NCBI RefSeq assembly: GCF_024298845.1 | Contig: NZ_CP101156.1 | Location: 1,054,001 to 1,118,000, forward strand | Origin: Natronosalvus amylolyticus | Lineage (GTDB): Archaea > Halobacteriota > Halobacteria > Halobacteriales > Natrialbaceae | Length of the DNA: 64,000 bases | Direction of reading: 5' to 3' | Part shown: in pieces, positions 25,708 to 33,238 of the stretch | Layout: each line of letters opens with the position of its first letter | Position numbering within the stretch: the first letter of the stretch is position 1 | Made by a program: the position numbers and the translations under genes | Notes under the pieces: generated by a model | What the model saw: only the letters and a program-made list of their open reading frames with translations | Told to the model about the DNA's origin: nothing | Databases searched by the model: none

Positions 25708-26085
25708 ACCGCCGACAGTATCTTTCGATATTCGGGACTGGTGTGGTCGGTGCTGGCGCTCTCTGGATCGTATATCAGGTAGAACATCGATATCGGTGAT
25801 CAGGCAGCAGTATCGGGGACAGTCCATCGAACCGGAGAATCGTTCCCCTTCGAAGCAACTCGCGACGACGAGATTTTCATTAGCCTCGAGGTAGAAAGCG
25901 AAGGAGACAATAGCGGAGGGTTTAGCCTGTCAGCACCGGATGGAACACAGGTCCTGCAAAATTCGATTCGTACGGGCGTCGATACGCACGAGCAACATAC
26001 GGCACAACAGGACGGGACGTACACTCTTTCGGTCAATCCGGGGAGTGCACGACTTCGAGTGGTGGTTTCTGTAACTGAGACATAA
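25704..26085 (+). pseudogene. Frameshifted Tat-exported beta-rich protein
   Basis: The first frame encodes a Tat-like signal, MNRRQYLSIFGTGVVGAG followed by ALWIVYQ, and stops at 25797-25799. The following bases in the next frame (phase +1) encode a credible mature protein of about 95 residues (IGDQAAVSGTVHRTGESFPF... DGTYTLSVNPGSARLRVVVSV) ending at TAA 26083-26085. The second frame has no start codon of its own after its TAG at 25780, so the two pieces belong together. The mature part looks like a GOLD/PPC-type beta-sandwich. Either a real one-base frameshift or an assembly error lies between 25783 and 25799. Confidence 0.7.
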
Positions 26086-26163
26086 TACGGAAGACGGGTA
26101 TGGGTATTCCAGTCGTTCCACAACCCCACCAGTTACAAGAGCGATGGGCCGTAGCATACACCT

Positions 26164-26454
26164 GTGCAACTCGAGTGTGTGTTCTTCGGGCCGTTTCGCG
26201 AAGACGTCGGGCAAAAAACCGTCATCTGGGGCGAGGATGTAGACCACGTCGGCGAACTGCTCGGCGAACTCGAGGAGGCGTATCCGGTACTTTCGGGACG
26301 ACTGCTCGATTCGGACGGAACCGGAATGGGCGGCCTGGCCGAAAAAACCGTCGTGACCAAAAACAAAACCGACGTTCGCCACCTCGAAGGCCTCGAGACG
26401 CCACTCGAGGATGGTGACGTGATACGACTCGTCCCCTCCGTCTACGGCGGATAG
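26164..26454 (+). CDS. SAMP/MoaD-like ubiquitin-fold protein
   Basis: A 96-residue beta-grasp protein starting MQLECVFFGPFREDVGQKTV (GTG start) and ending LVPSVYGG. The C-terminal diglycine is the mark of MoaD/ThiS sulfur carriers and archaeal SAMPs, activated by an E1-like enzyme. Its length and the GQKTV motif are closest in memory to SAMP3-type proteins of Haloferax. It is convergent with an aldehyde ferredoxin oxidoreductase gene, 12 bp away, so a role in making the tungstopterin cofactor of that enzyme is plausible; this is inference. Confidence 0.85.
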   Translation: MQLECVFFGPFREDVGQKTVIWGEDVDHVGELLGELEEAYPVLSGRLLDSDGTGMGGLAEKTVVTKNKTDVRHLEGLETPLEDGDVIRLVPSVYGG

Positions 26455-26466
26455 CGCTGGCCGATA

Positions 26467-28131
26467 TCAGTCGGCCGAAATTGAAACTGGTTCGAGGGTA
26501 CCCTCCGGGACGACACCGTTTTCGGACCAGCCGCGAGCCTCGTAATACTCCCCGATAGCGGCCTCGAGGTCCGGCAACTCGTAGGGCGTCCCGTCGTCGC
26601 TCACGTCGAACCCACGCTGATTGTTGAAGTGACGTTCGCGCGTCACCGTCTTCGCTCCAACCGCTAGCAGCTGATCGATTGGAGCGTCGAACAGCGTCTC
26701 GAGGCGCTCGTCGGTGACGTACTCACCGCCGAAGGCACAGACGATACCCGTATCACGGAACGCCGAGGCATTCTCCTCGTGAACCAGTGTTTCGGCCTTC
26801 CCGAGCGTGCCCTCGGGGTCAAGTTCGCCGCTGTACTCGAGGCTCAACATTCCGGCGTACATGTGGTCAGCACCGCGGTTTGCGACGGCATACGAAAGCC
26901 CCTGTCCGTGCAGGACGCGCCCGTCGTGGGCCGCAAACTCCATCCCCTTGACCGTGTAGTCGTCGACGCCCAACTCGTCGTGACAGCGGTGTACACCTTC
27001 GGCCAGCGTGTCACCGACACCCTCCCGATAGGCGATTTTTTCGACCAGTTCGTGGGCCAGATCCGCGTCGCCGAAGGCGTCCTCGCTTTTGAGGTAGGCT
27101 GCAATCGTCACGCCCGCAGAGATGGTGTCCATCCCGAGGACGTCACACAGTTCGTTGCTCTTCATGACGTCGACGATATCGTCGACACCCTGTAACGAGC
27201 CAAACGAGTAGACGGTCTCGAACTCGGGGCCTTCGGTCTCGAGGCCGGTCTCCTCGTCTCGAGTCGGGAGTTTACAGGCGTAGGCGCAGGCTGAGCAGGC
27301 TCCTTTCTTGTACTTTTTCTCCTCGACGGCGTTGCCACCGATCTGATCGGCGTGTTCGAACGAGTAGTCGTCGAAATACCGCGTCGGGAGCGAGAAATTG
27401 TCGTTGATGAACTCCGTCCCGCCCGTCGTCCCCTGACGTTTCATCCGGTCGTCGGACTGGGCGGCCTCGCGGTGTATTTCTGACTGGATCGAGGGTACCT
27501 CGATGTCGGGGGCCGAGTCGCCCTCGAAGGTGACGCACTTGACGTTTTTCGACCCGAGGACGGCACCGAGGCCACCCCGACCGAACGCACGCGAGTCGAA
27601 GGTCATGACGCTCGCAAACCGGACGAGATTCTCGCCCGCCGGCCCGATGGCGATACAGTTCTCCGGGCCGAGATCGCGGGTCTCGGCCATGTACGACGAG
27701 ACTTCGGGAACCAGGGCGTTCTCGAGTTCCGGGACGGCCTCGAACTCGACGCCGGAATCCGTAACGTGAATCGCCACCAGGTCATCGCTTTCACCCACGA
27801 TCTCGAGGACGCTGATACCGGTGTCGGCGAAGTTACGCGAGAGATAGCCGCCGGCGTTCGTCGACGCTAATCCGTCGGTCAACGGTGATAGCGCCGTCAT
27901 GTTCATCCGGCCGGTGAACGACATCTGGCTCTGCTGGAGTGGCCCCGTGGAGAGATAGGCCCGGTTCTCGGGACCAAAGGGGTCGGCATCGAACGGAATT
28001 CGGTCGTGAGCCAGCGCCGTGGCGGTCGCCCGACCACCGACCGTTCGCTCGAGCACGTCGTCAATATCGGTTCGTTTCGCGTGCTGGTCAGAAACGTCGA
28101 CGGTGAGGAGTGAGCCGCGAGCGTGTAACAT
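26467..28131 (-). CDS. Tungsten-type aldehyde ferredoxin oxidoreductase
   Basis: A 554-residue AOR-family enzyme. The N-terminal pterin-binding domain includes YLSTGPLQQSQMSFTGRMNM and RAFGRGGLGAVLGSKNVKC. The [4Fe-4S] ligands are visible as CSACAYAC (CxxCxxxC) plus the later Cys in NELCDVLGMDTIS. These enzymes oxidise aldehydes to acids with ferredoxin, using a bis-tungstopterin. Haloarchaea carry several uncharacterised paralogues. The open frame reaches 28302, but ATG 28131 (MLHARGSLLTVDVS) is the family start. Confidence 0.9.
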   Translation of the reverse strand: MLHARGSLLTVDVSDQHAKRTDIDDVLERTVGGRATATALAHDRIPFDADPFGPENRAYLSTGPLQQSQMSFTGRMNMTALSPLTDGLASTNAGGYLSRNFADTGISVLEIVGESDDLVAIHVTDSGVEFEAVPELENALVPEVSSYMAETRDLGPENCIAIGPAGENLVRFASVMTFDSRAFGRGGLGAVLGSKNVKCVTFEGDSAPDIEVPSIQSEIHREAAQSDDRMKRQGTTGGTEFINDNFSLPTRYFDDYSFEHADQIGGNAVEEKKYKKGACSACAYACKLPTRDEETGLETEGPEFETVYSFGSLQGVDDIVDVMKSNELCDVLGMDTISAGVTIAAYLKSEDAFGDADLAHELVEKIAYREGVGDTLAEGVHRCHDELGVDDYTVKGMEFAAHDGRVLHGQGLSYAVANRGADHMYAGMLSLEYSGELDPEGTLGKAETLVHEENASAFRDTGIVCAFGGEYVTDERLETLFDAPIDQLLAVGAKTVTRERHFNNQRGFDVSDDGTPYELPDLEAAIGEYYEARGWSENGVVPEGTLEPVSISAD

Positions 28132-28337
28132 GACCGGGAGTTGTGTGTCCAGCCGCTTAGCTCTAGTACCTTCCCAAACATCGATCCATGCGTAAAACCG
28201 GAACCGTCGTTTCGTGGAAAATGATGGCCACCGTGGCCGTTCTACACAGACACCAGACAGCGAACGGACGGGCCTCGAGACGCCGACAGAGTGAACCACC
28301 ACGGGTCGGATAAGCCGTGGAACGCTCGCCGTTCTCG

Positions 28338-29081
28338 TTACAGGTCCATACCGCCGTTGACGTCGATCACTTCGCCGGTCACGTACGACGACTCCTTGCT
28401 CGCCAGGAACCGGACGACGGAAGCGATATCTTCCACTTCGGCCAGGCGCTCGAGCGGAATGCCCGCGATGATTCGCTCGAGGACGTGTTCCGGAACCGAC
28501 TCGAGCATGTCAGTCCGCGTGAAACCCGGGGCGACGCAGTTGGCCGTCGACCCACCCTGGGCCAGCTCGAGCGCGATTGTCCGCGTAAATCCGAAGAGGC
28601 CGCTTTTCGCGGCGGCGTAGTTCGCCTGTCCGAAATTCCCCTGCTTTCCGACGACGCTCGAGATGTTAATAAGACGGCCATCTTCAGCGTTCCAGATGTC
28701 GTCGTAGAACTCCTGGGTACAGTTGAACGTTCCCCCGAGGTTGACGTTGATGACCCGGTCCCACTCTTCGCGTGTCATCTCGACGAACTGCGTGTCAGCA
28801 GTGATGCCTGCGTTGTTGACGAGAACATCTGCAGGCCCGAACGCCTCGTGACACCGCTCTCGAATCTCGACCACGTTCTCCCGGTCCGTAACGTCTCCCT
28901 GGACGGCTATCGCTTCGCCGCCAGCCGATTCGATGGCCGCAATTGTCGACTCCGCCGCCTCGTCTGACGAGCGGAAGTTGATAACGACGTTTGCACCCTC
29001 TGCACCGAGGTGTTCGGCAATGCCTCGTCCGATACCGCGTGCTGACCCAGTGATTACACACGTTCGTCCGTCCATTGACAT
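28338..29081 (-). CDS. phaB: Acetoacetyl-CoA reductase / 3-oxoacyl reductase, PHA pathway
   Basis: A 247-residue short-chain dehydrogenase. It has the Rossmann motif TGSARGIGRGIA, NNAG, the catalytic Ser of NISSVVG, YAAAK (YxxxK) and the end VTGEVIDVNGGMDL. In PHA synthesis such enzymes reduce acetoacetyl-CoA to (R)-3-hydroxybutyryl-CoA with NADPH. It follows phaC on the same strand, separated by about 320 bp that contain a palindromic repeat, so it may be transcribed separately. Position beside phaEC supports the PHA role over fatty-acid synthesis, which haloarchaea lack. Confidence 0.85.
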   Translation of the reverse strand: MSMDGRTCVITGSARGIGRGIAEHLGAEGANVVINFRSSDEAAESTIAAIESAGGEAIAVQGDVTDRENVVEIRERCHEAFGPADVLVNNAGITADTQFVEMTREEWDRVINVNLGGTFNCTQEFYDDIWNAEDGRLINISSVVGKQGNFGQANYAAAKSGLFGFTRTIALELAQGGSTANCVAPGFTRTDMLESVPEHVLERIIAGIPLERLAEVEDIASVVRFLASKESSYVTGEVIDVNGGMDL

Positions 29082-29399
29082 GGTTAGATACGCATAGGAC
29101 AGCCTGTGATAAATAAGAACCTGTGATTATGTTGAACAATGACGTGCTCGAGGAACGTCCTCGAGTGCCAATCGGTATAGATTCAGTAGTAATTTGATAG
29201 TGTTATTGTACTTGGCACTGAAGATTGAGCATCCGAAGAAACGGAATCCGTTGTGACAGCAGGTGTAGTAGCCAGTGAGACGATGGACACACCTGCCGCG
29301 ACGCCGTCTTGCGGTAGGATGTCACTGACTTTCACTGGCTACTATAGTTCCACTGGCTACCGTCGTTCCGCAAATCTGGTTCGGGTGCGTGTGCGTACC
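29082..29399. other. Gene-free stretch between phaC and phaB
   Basis: The 318 bp contain repeat family 1 copy 3 (29264-29346) followed by an extra partial arm, and AT-rich DNA close to phaB that probably holds its promoter. No reading frame here looks coding. Confidence 0.55.
29264..29346 (+). repeat. Palindromic repeat family 1, copy 3
   Basis: Ends TGTAGTAGCCAGTGAG and TTCACTGGCTACTATA, centre CGCGACGCCG and CTTGCGG, plus orientation. Immediately after it, TTCCACTGGCTACCGTC at 29347-29363 repeats the right arm once more. It lies 54 bp beyond the phaC stop, on the downstream side. Confidence 0.8.
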
Positions 29400-30728
29400 C
29401 TATCGGTCCCGAACTTGTTCGATCCAGTCCTCGAGTCGACTCGGTGAGATACCCGTTTCCGCCGCAAGGTCGGCCACGTCCGCTTCGGCCAGCCCAGCGA
29501 ACGATTCGATTCCTGCGTGGGCCAGGTCCTCGGCGTAGGCTTCCCCGATGCCGGTGAGTTCGGTCAGGTCATCACCGGCGGATGCTTCCCCAGCGTTGAT
29601 TTCTTCGTCTGCAGCGTCGGCAGTCGCCGTACTCGAGTCCTCGAGTCGGGAGCGCTCTTCGAACCACTCACAGACCTGCGGCCAGAGTTCGTCGTGGCTG
29701 CGCGAGGAGACGCTCATGCCGATGTGTCCGGTGGCGAACTCGAGAATTTCGGTATCGTCGCTCGGAATGGCGTCGTTGAACGGTTTCGAGGCCTCCGGCG
29801 GAATCAGGTGGTCGTAGGTGGCGACGATCTGAAGGACCGGCATCTCGATGTTCTCGATGTCGACGTGTTTGTCGCCCAGATACAGCTCGTTTTCCACCAG
29901 TTTGTTGTCCTGGTAGATGTCGCCGATGAACTGGTCGTAGGTCGCGCCGGCCACGTCGATCCCCTCTGCGAGCCAGCGTTCCATCCGGGCGAAGTTCTCG
30001 ACGAACTCCTCGTCGTCCATGTTCTCATAAAAGCGAACGTACTTCGTGACGTTGTTCGCGACGGGATCCATCAGCGCGAACCCAACGTCGAGGAACTCCG
30101 CCGGGACGTTGCCGAACGTATCGGTGACGCGTTCGGGATCGTAGTACTCGTCTGCGCCCCAGAGTTCGAGGACGCCGCTATCGCCAGCGAAACACAGGCC
30201 GGCGGCCATCAATCCGAGATTCCGTACTTTCTCGGGGAACAGCGCCGCGTACATCGTCGTCATCGTCCCGCCCATGCAGTAGCCGAGGATGTTGATCGCG
30301 TCCTGGTTCGAGCGTTCTCGAACCACGTCGACGCAGTTATCGATGTACCGGGAGACGTAATCGTCGAGCGTGAGCGAACGGTCGAGCGCCGATGGCTCGT
30401 CCCAGTCGATCATGTAGACGTCGAAGCCTGCCTCGAGGAGAGTCCGCACCACCGAGCGGTCGGGCTGGAGGTCGAGAATGTAGGGTCGGTTGATAAGCGC
30501 GTAGACGACCAGAATCGGTACGTCGTGTTGGCTATCCGTCTGAGATTCGTAGTGGAGCAGCCGGAGTTTGTTCTCCTCGTAGACGACCTCGCTCGGCGTC
30601 TGTCCAACTTCGACGTCGTTGAGCGTTTCAGCGCGGTCGGGAGCCACCTGTACCTTCTCGGCCATCTCCGCAGCCCCTTCCCAGGCCTGGCGCTGGATGT
30701 CCATCGCGAATGCGTACGGATTCTTCAT
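29400..30728 (-). CDS. phaC: Class III PHA synthase subunit PhaC with HhH tail
   Basis: A 442-residue polyhydroxyalkanoate synthase. The alpha/beta-hydrolase core has the lipase-like box GYCMGGT (nucleophile Cys151), Asp306 in ATYDH and His335 in ATGHIG, the usual Cys-Asp-His triad. It polymerises (R)-3-hydroxyacyl-CoA together with PhaE. After residue about 365 a Ser/Ala/Asp-rich linker leads to a helix-hairpin-helix-like tail ([20 protein letters not shown]... [10 protein letters not shown]), a feature of haloarchaeal PhaC. Its ATG overlaps the stop of phaE by 4 nt. Confidence 0.95.
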   Translation of the reverse strand: MKNPYAFAMDIQRQAWEGAAEMAEKVQVAPDRAETLNDVEVGQTPSEVVYEENKLRLLHYESQTDSQHDVPILVVYALINRPYILDLQPDRSVVRTLLEAGFDVYMIDWDEPSALDRSLTLDDYVSRYIDNCVDVVRERSNQDAINILGYCMGGTMTTMYAALFPEKVRNLGLMAAGLCFAGDSGVLELWGADEYYDPERVTDTFGNVPAEFLDVGFALMDPVANNVTKYVRFYENMDDEEFVENFARMERWLAEGIDVAGATYDQFIGDIYQDNKLVENELYLGDKHVDIENIEMPVLQIVATYDHLIPPEASKPFNDAIPSDDTEILEFATGHIGMSVSSRSHDELWPQVCEWFEERSRLEDSSTATADAADEEINAGEASAGDDLTELTGIGEAYAEDLAHAGIESFAGLAEADVADLAAETGISPSRLEDWIEQVRDR

Positions 30729-31276
30729 TGCTCCTCCAGATGCTCGAGGACGCGGTCGAGTTTCTGCTCGACGGCGTGCTGGCGGCGCTCGAGTTCGACC
30801 AGCCGGTCGCCCACTTCGACGACGTCGCTTTCGGTGGCAAACCCGAGCGTCCGCAGGGTCGTCTCGGCGGCCTCGTCTGCCTGCTGTTGGGCCTCGAGGA
30901 CGTCGCCGACGGTTTCTCCGGTCAACCGGGCGAACGCGGTAGTCGTCATGACCTCCTTGAACGCCTCGTTCGAGGTGTTCAGCCAGATATCACGAAACTC
31001 CTCGAGGTCGACCTCTTCGCCCTCGACGACGTCGTTCATTCGGTCGACCATCTGACTCGAGGCGTCCATCCAGGCCTCGTAGGCACGAGAATAGCCCTGA
31101 ACGCCCTCCGACAGGTCGTCCTCCTCGATGGTGCCTTCGACCGCTTCCGACCAGCTTTCGACGAACTGGGCCTGGGCTTCCATGTTGGTCTCGAGGGCGT
31201 CCATGAATTGTTCGTTCCACTGTTCGACGAAGGCGTTCCACTGGTTCGAGTCGGTGTCTGAATCTGTCATTGCCAT
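30725..31276 (-). CDS. phaE: Class III PHA synthase subunit PhaE
   Basis: A 183-residue, mostly helical acidic protein directly upstream of phaC and overlapping it by ATGA. The pattern [30 protein letters not shown] near the start and the C-terminal coiled coil ([31 protein letters not shown]) match the small haloarchaeal PhaE. PhaE has no catalytic residues and is needed for PhaC activity. An alternative ATG lies two codons downstream. It is separated from phaP by 100 bp that contain a strong hairpin. Confidence 0.9.
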   Translation of the reverse strand: MAMTDSDTDSNQWNAFVEQWNEQFMDALETNMEAQAQFVESWSEAVEGTIEEDDLSEGVQGYSRAYEAWMDASSQMVDRMNDVVEGEEVDLEEFRDIWLNTSNEAFKEVMTTTAFARLTGETVGDVLEAQQQADEAAETTLRTLGFATESDVVEVGDRLVELERRQHAVEQKLDRVLEHLEEQ

Positions 31277-31334
31277 TGGTGGGGTTGGGAAGGTGAAAAC
31301 ATTGGGGGATATTTCTCGTGCGTGTGCGCGGCGT

Positions 31335-31349
31335 GAGGGGTAACCCCTC
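31335..31349. terminator. Hairpin between phaP and phaE
   Basis: GAGGGG-TAA-CCCCTC, a perfect 6-bp stem with a 3-base loop, 26 bp beyond the phaP stop codon and before phaE. On the minus-strand transcript it could partly terminate transcription, giving more phasin mRNA than synthase mRNA. No T-rich run was relied on. Confidence 0.45.
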
Positions 31350-31362
31350 GACGCGAGAAGTC

Positions 31363-31379
31363 ACAGCAGACTGTCTCAG
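31363..31379. repeat. Motif ACAGCAGACTGTCTCAG shared with repeat family 2
   Basis: This 17-base word, overlapping the phaP stop codon, is identical to the right end of the family 2 copy at about 20364-20380. It may be the remnant of an element inserted at the end of phaP. Confidence 0.5.
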
Positions 31380-31861
31380 GCTGAGACGTCGAACTCGTCG
31401 GCTGCCTCCTCGATGCTGATGGAGACTTCCTCGACGTTGTCCGCGAACTGGTCGTGGGCCTCGAGAGCGTTTTCGACAGAATCGTCGACAACGGCGGCGT
31501 ACTCCTCGGCGAACTCGTCGTAGGCGACGCTCGATTCTTCGACCGCTTCGACGAGCGCTTCGAGGGACTCGAGCTGGGCCTCCGTGGCGGCTTCGAAGCC
31601 GTCATCGACTGCGACGCGCAGTTCCTCGAGGTCGGCGCTTCCCTCGGGCATGGACGCCTCGAGTGCGTCGAACGTCGCGTGGACGAGGCCTTTCGAGAGT
31701 TCGGCGTTACCTTCGATGAACGATTCGGACGTCTCGAGGCCGGTGGTAAAGGCGTCGAAGGCGGCCTTCTGGGCTTCGAGGGCGTCGTGGGTGAGGGCCT
31801 GGTGTTGTTCGATGGCGGTACGCTGGGCGTCGAAAACGGTGGTGAGTGGGTTCTGTGTCAT
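31376..31861 (-). CDS. phaP: Phasin-like PHA granule protein
   Basis: A 161-residue helical acidic protein (MTQNPLTTVFDAQRTAIEQHQ start), full of heptad-like repeats of Ala, Glu and hydrophobic residues, with no Cys. Its place between phaR and phaE, size and composition identify the haloarchaeal phasin, the main coat protein of PHA granules. The frame stays open to 32017, overlapping phaR, but ATG 31861 gives the expected N-terminus and lies 34 bp after the phaR stop. Confidence 0.87.
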   Translation of the reverse strand: MTQNPLTTVFDAQRTAIEQHQALTHDALEAQKAAFDAFTTGLETSESFIEGNAELSKGLVHATFDALEASMPEGSADLEELRVAVDDGFEAATEAQLESLEALVEAVEESSVAYDEFAEEYAAVVDDSVENALEAHDQFADNVEEVSISIEEAADEFDVSA

Positions 31862-31895
31862 TGGTCTGGTAGTGTTTGTTGGTGGTTTCGCTGGG

Positions 31896-32213
31896 TTATT
31901 CGTCGTCTCGCGATCGTTTGACCGGGATGACGACCGTCTGCACGATGTCACCCTCCTCGATATCGAGGGCGTCACGTTCGGGTTCCGGAATGCTGATTCG
32001 ACCCCCGCTTTGAACACGCGCTTTGAACGTCGCGGTCCCGAGGTTCATCGGCCCAAAGGCCGACGAGCTGTCGAAGGGGTTCATCCCACCCGCCCCGGAC
32101 AGCTGGCTCAGTGCGTCCTGCTGGGACTGTGCCATCTGCTCACCGGCTTCTTGGAGCTGCTTCGTAAACAGCGCCGGATTCATCCAGGGCAGTTGGTCGG
32201 TGTCATCCGTCAT
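31896..32213 (-). CDS. phaR: AbrB-type PHA regulator PhaR
   Basis: A 105-residue protein. Residues 1-45 are an amphipathic helix (MNPALFTKQLQEAGEQMAQS) and residues 60-102 an AbrB/SpoVT swapped-hairpin DNA-binding domain (TATFKARVQSGGRISIPEPERDALDIEEGDIVQTVVIP). In Haloferax mediterranei the gene in this position represses its own operon and binds PHA granules. The leaderless promoter (TTATTATG at 32237-32244) and an operator-like dyad just upstream support autoregulation. ATG 32213 is preferred over GTG 32216. Confidence 0.88.
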   Translation of the reverse strand: MTDDTDQLPWMNPALFTKQLQEAGEQMAQSQQDALSQLSGAGGMNPFDSSSAFGPMNLGTATFKARVQSGGRISIPEPERDALDIEEGDIVQTVVIPVKRSRDDE

Positions 32214-32236
32214 CACCCATACGTAAGTTCGCCCAC

Positions 32237-32281
32237 ATAATAAGCCTTTCCACTAGATACCATTAGATACCATCAAATGGT
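32237..32281 (-). promoter_or_regulatory. phaR promoter and operator-like repeats
   Basis: TTATTATG (32237-32244, minus strand) lies 27 bp from the phaR ATG. Directly upstream are two exact tandem copies of TAGATACCAT (32254-32263 and 32264-32273) and an inverted repeat ACCAT-CAA-ATGGT (32269-32281). The spacing just beyond the TATA/BRE region suits binding of PhaR or another regulator that controls phaR and possibly phaJ. Confidence 0.55.
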
Positions 32282-32396
32282 GTTGGATGCTATGCCCCTT
32301 CGAGTGTCCTCACTGATCACCGTGTTGACCTACAATCGAAACCGAGTGTCAGAGCCAAAGAAGTGATAACCACCTACTGCCTAGATCACGGCTATA

Positions 32397-33062
32397 ATGG
32401 GATCACAACAGTTCGGGGCGGCACGCTTCGCGAGTGCCTGGTCCTCGATGGCGACCAGTATACTCGAGGGGACGACTGCGGCCAACAAAGCGGCCGTCGA
32501 CGCCATGTTCGCACCCGTAATGAGCGACAATGGAAAGGCACCTGCCGCGACCGCCGACACCGAAGAATCGGACAGTGAAACGCAGATCGACACTGACCTC
32601 CCCTCCATCGAGTACGCCGACCTCGACTGGGCGTTCGAACGAACGGTCGACGATCCCGCCGACCTGGCTGTCGGCGATCAGGTCACGTTCGAGAAGACGC
32701 TCTCAAACGACGACGTTCGCGCATTCGCTCGCGTGAGCGGTGATACAAACCGCCTACATCTCGACGACGCGTTCGCCGCCGATACCCGATTCGGCGAACG
32801 AATCGTCCACGGCACGCTCGTCTCCGGGCTTATCAGTGCCGCCCTCGCCCGTCTCCCCGGATTGACGATCTATCTCTCACAGGACCTCGAGTTCCGTGCC
32901 CCCGTCGGCATCGGTGATCGGGTCTCCGCCCGGGTCGAAATCCTCGAAGACCTGGGCAACGACCAGTATCGCCTCGAGACCGAAATCCGCGACGAAGACG
33001 ACGACGCCACCGTCATCGCCGGGGAAGCTGTCGTGCTCATCGACGAACTGCCCGTCGCTTGA
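32397..33062 (+). CDS. phaJ: (R)-specific enoyl-CoA hydratase PhaJ with N-terminal extension
   Basis: A 221-residue MaoC-like protein. The hot-dog domain starts near residue 80 (LAVGDQVTFEKTLSNDDVRAFARVSGDTNRLHLDD), which includes the hydratase-2 catalytic Asp and His (SGDTNRLHLD), followed by FGERIVHGTLVSGLISAAL. It makes (R)-3-hydroxyacyl-CoA from enoyl-CoA for the PHA synthase. The first 75 residues (RFASAWSSMATSILEGTTAA) are an additional helical and then acidic region resembling phasin sequence, so the enzyme may be granule-bound. It is divergent from phaR and shares its 180-bp control region. Confidence 0.88.
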   Translation: MGSQQFGAARFASAWSSMATSILEGTTAANKAAVDAMFAPVMSDNGKAPAATADTEESDSETQIDTDLPSIEYADLDWAFERTVDDPADLAVGDQVTFEKTLSNDDVRAFARVSGDTNRLHLDDAFAADTRFGERIVHGTLVSGLISAALARLPGLTIYLSQDLEFRAPVGIGDRVSARVEILEDLGNDQYRLETEIRDEDDDATVIAGEAVVLIDELPVA

Positions 33063-33238
33063 AACGGTCGATTGTCGTTTCCTATCGGTCGGCGACGAGC
33101 CGGGTTGGTCGCTGACCGATACACAGTGACAGCAACCCCCGTCAGTGATTCGACACTCATCAGCGCTTGACAGTCACGAGCGACGGGACACAGCCGAACC
33201 GTGAGAGTGAAACCGTGGGGCCGACACGGTTCACGCAG

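Noticed and set aside
33167-33238. Upstream TTG start for the BioF-like protein
   Set aside because: The added 24 residues are polar and unlike the family; ATG 33239 fits the AONS N-terminus.
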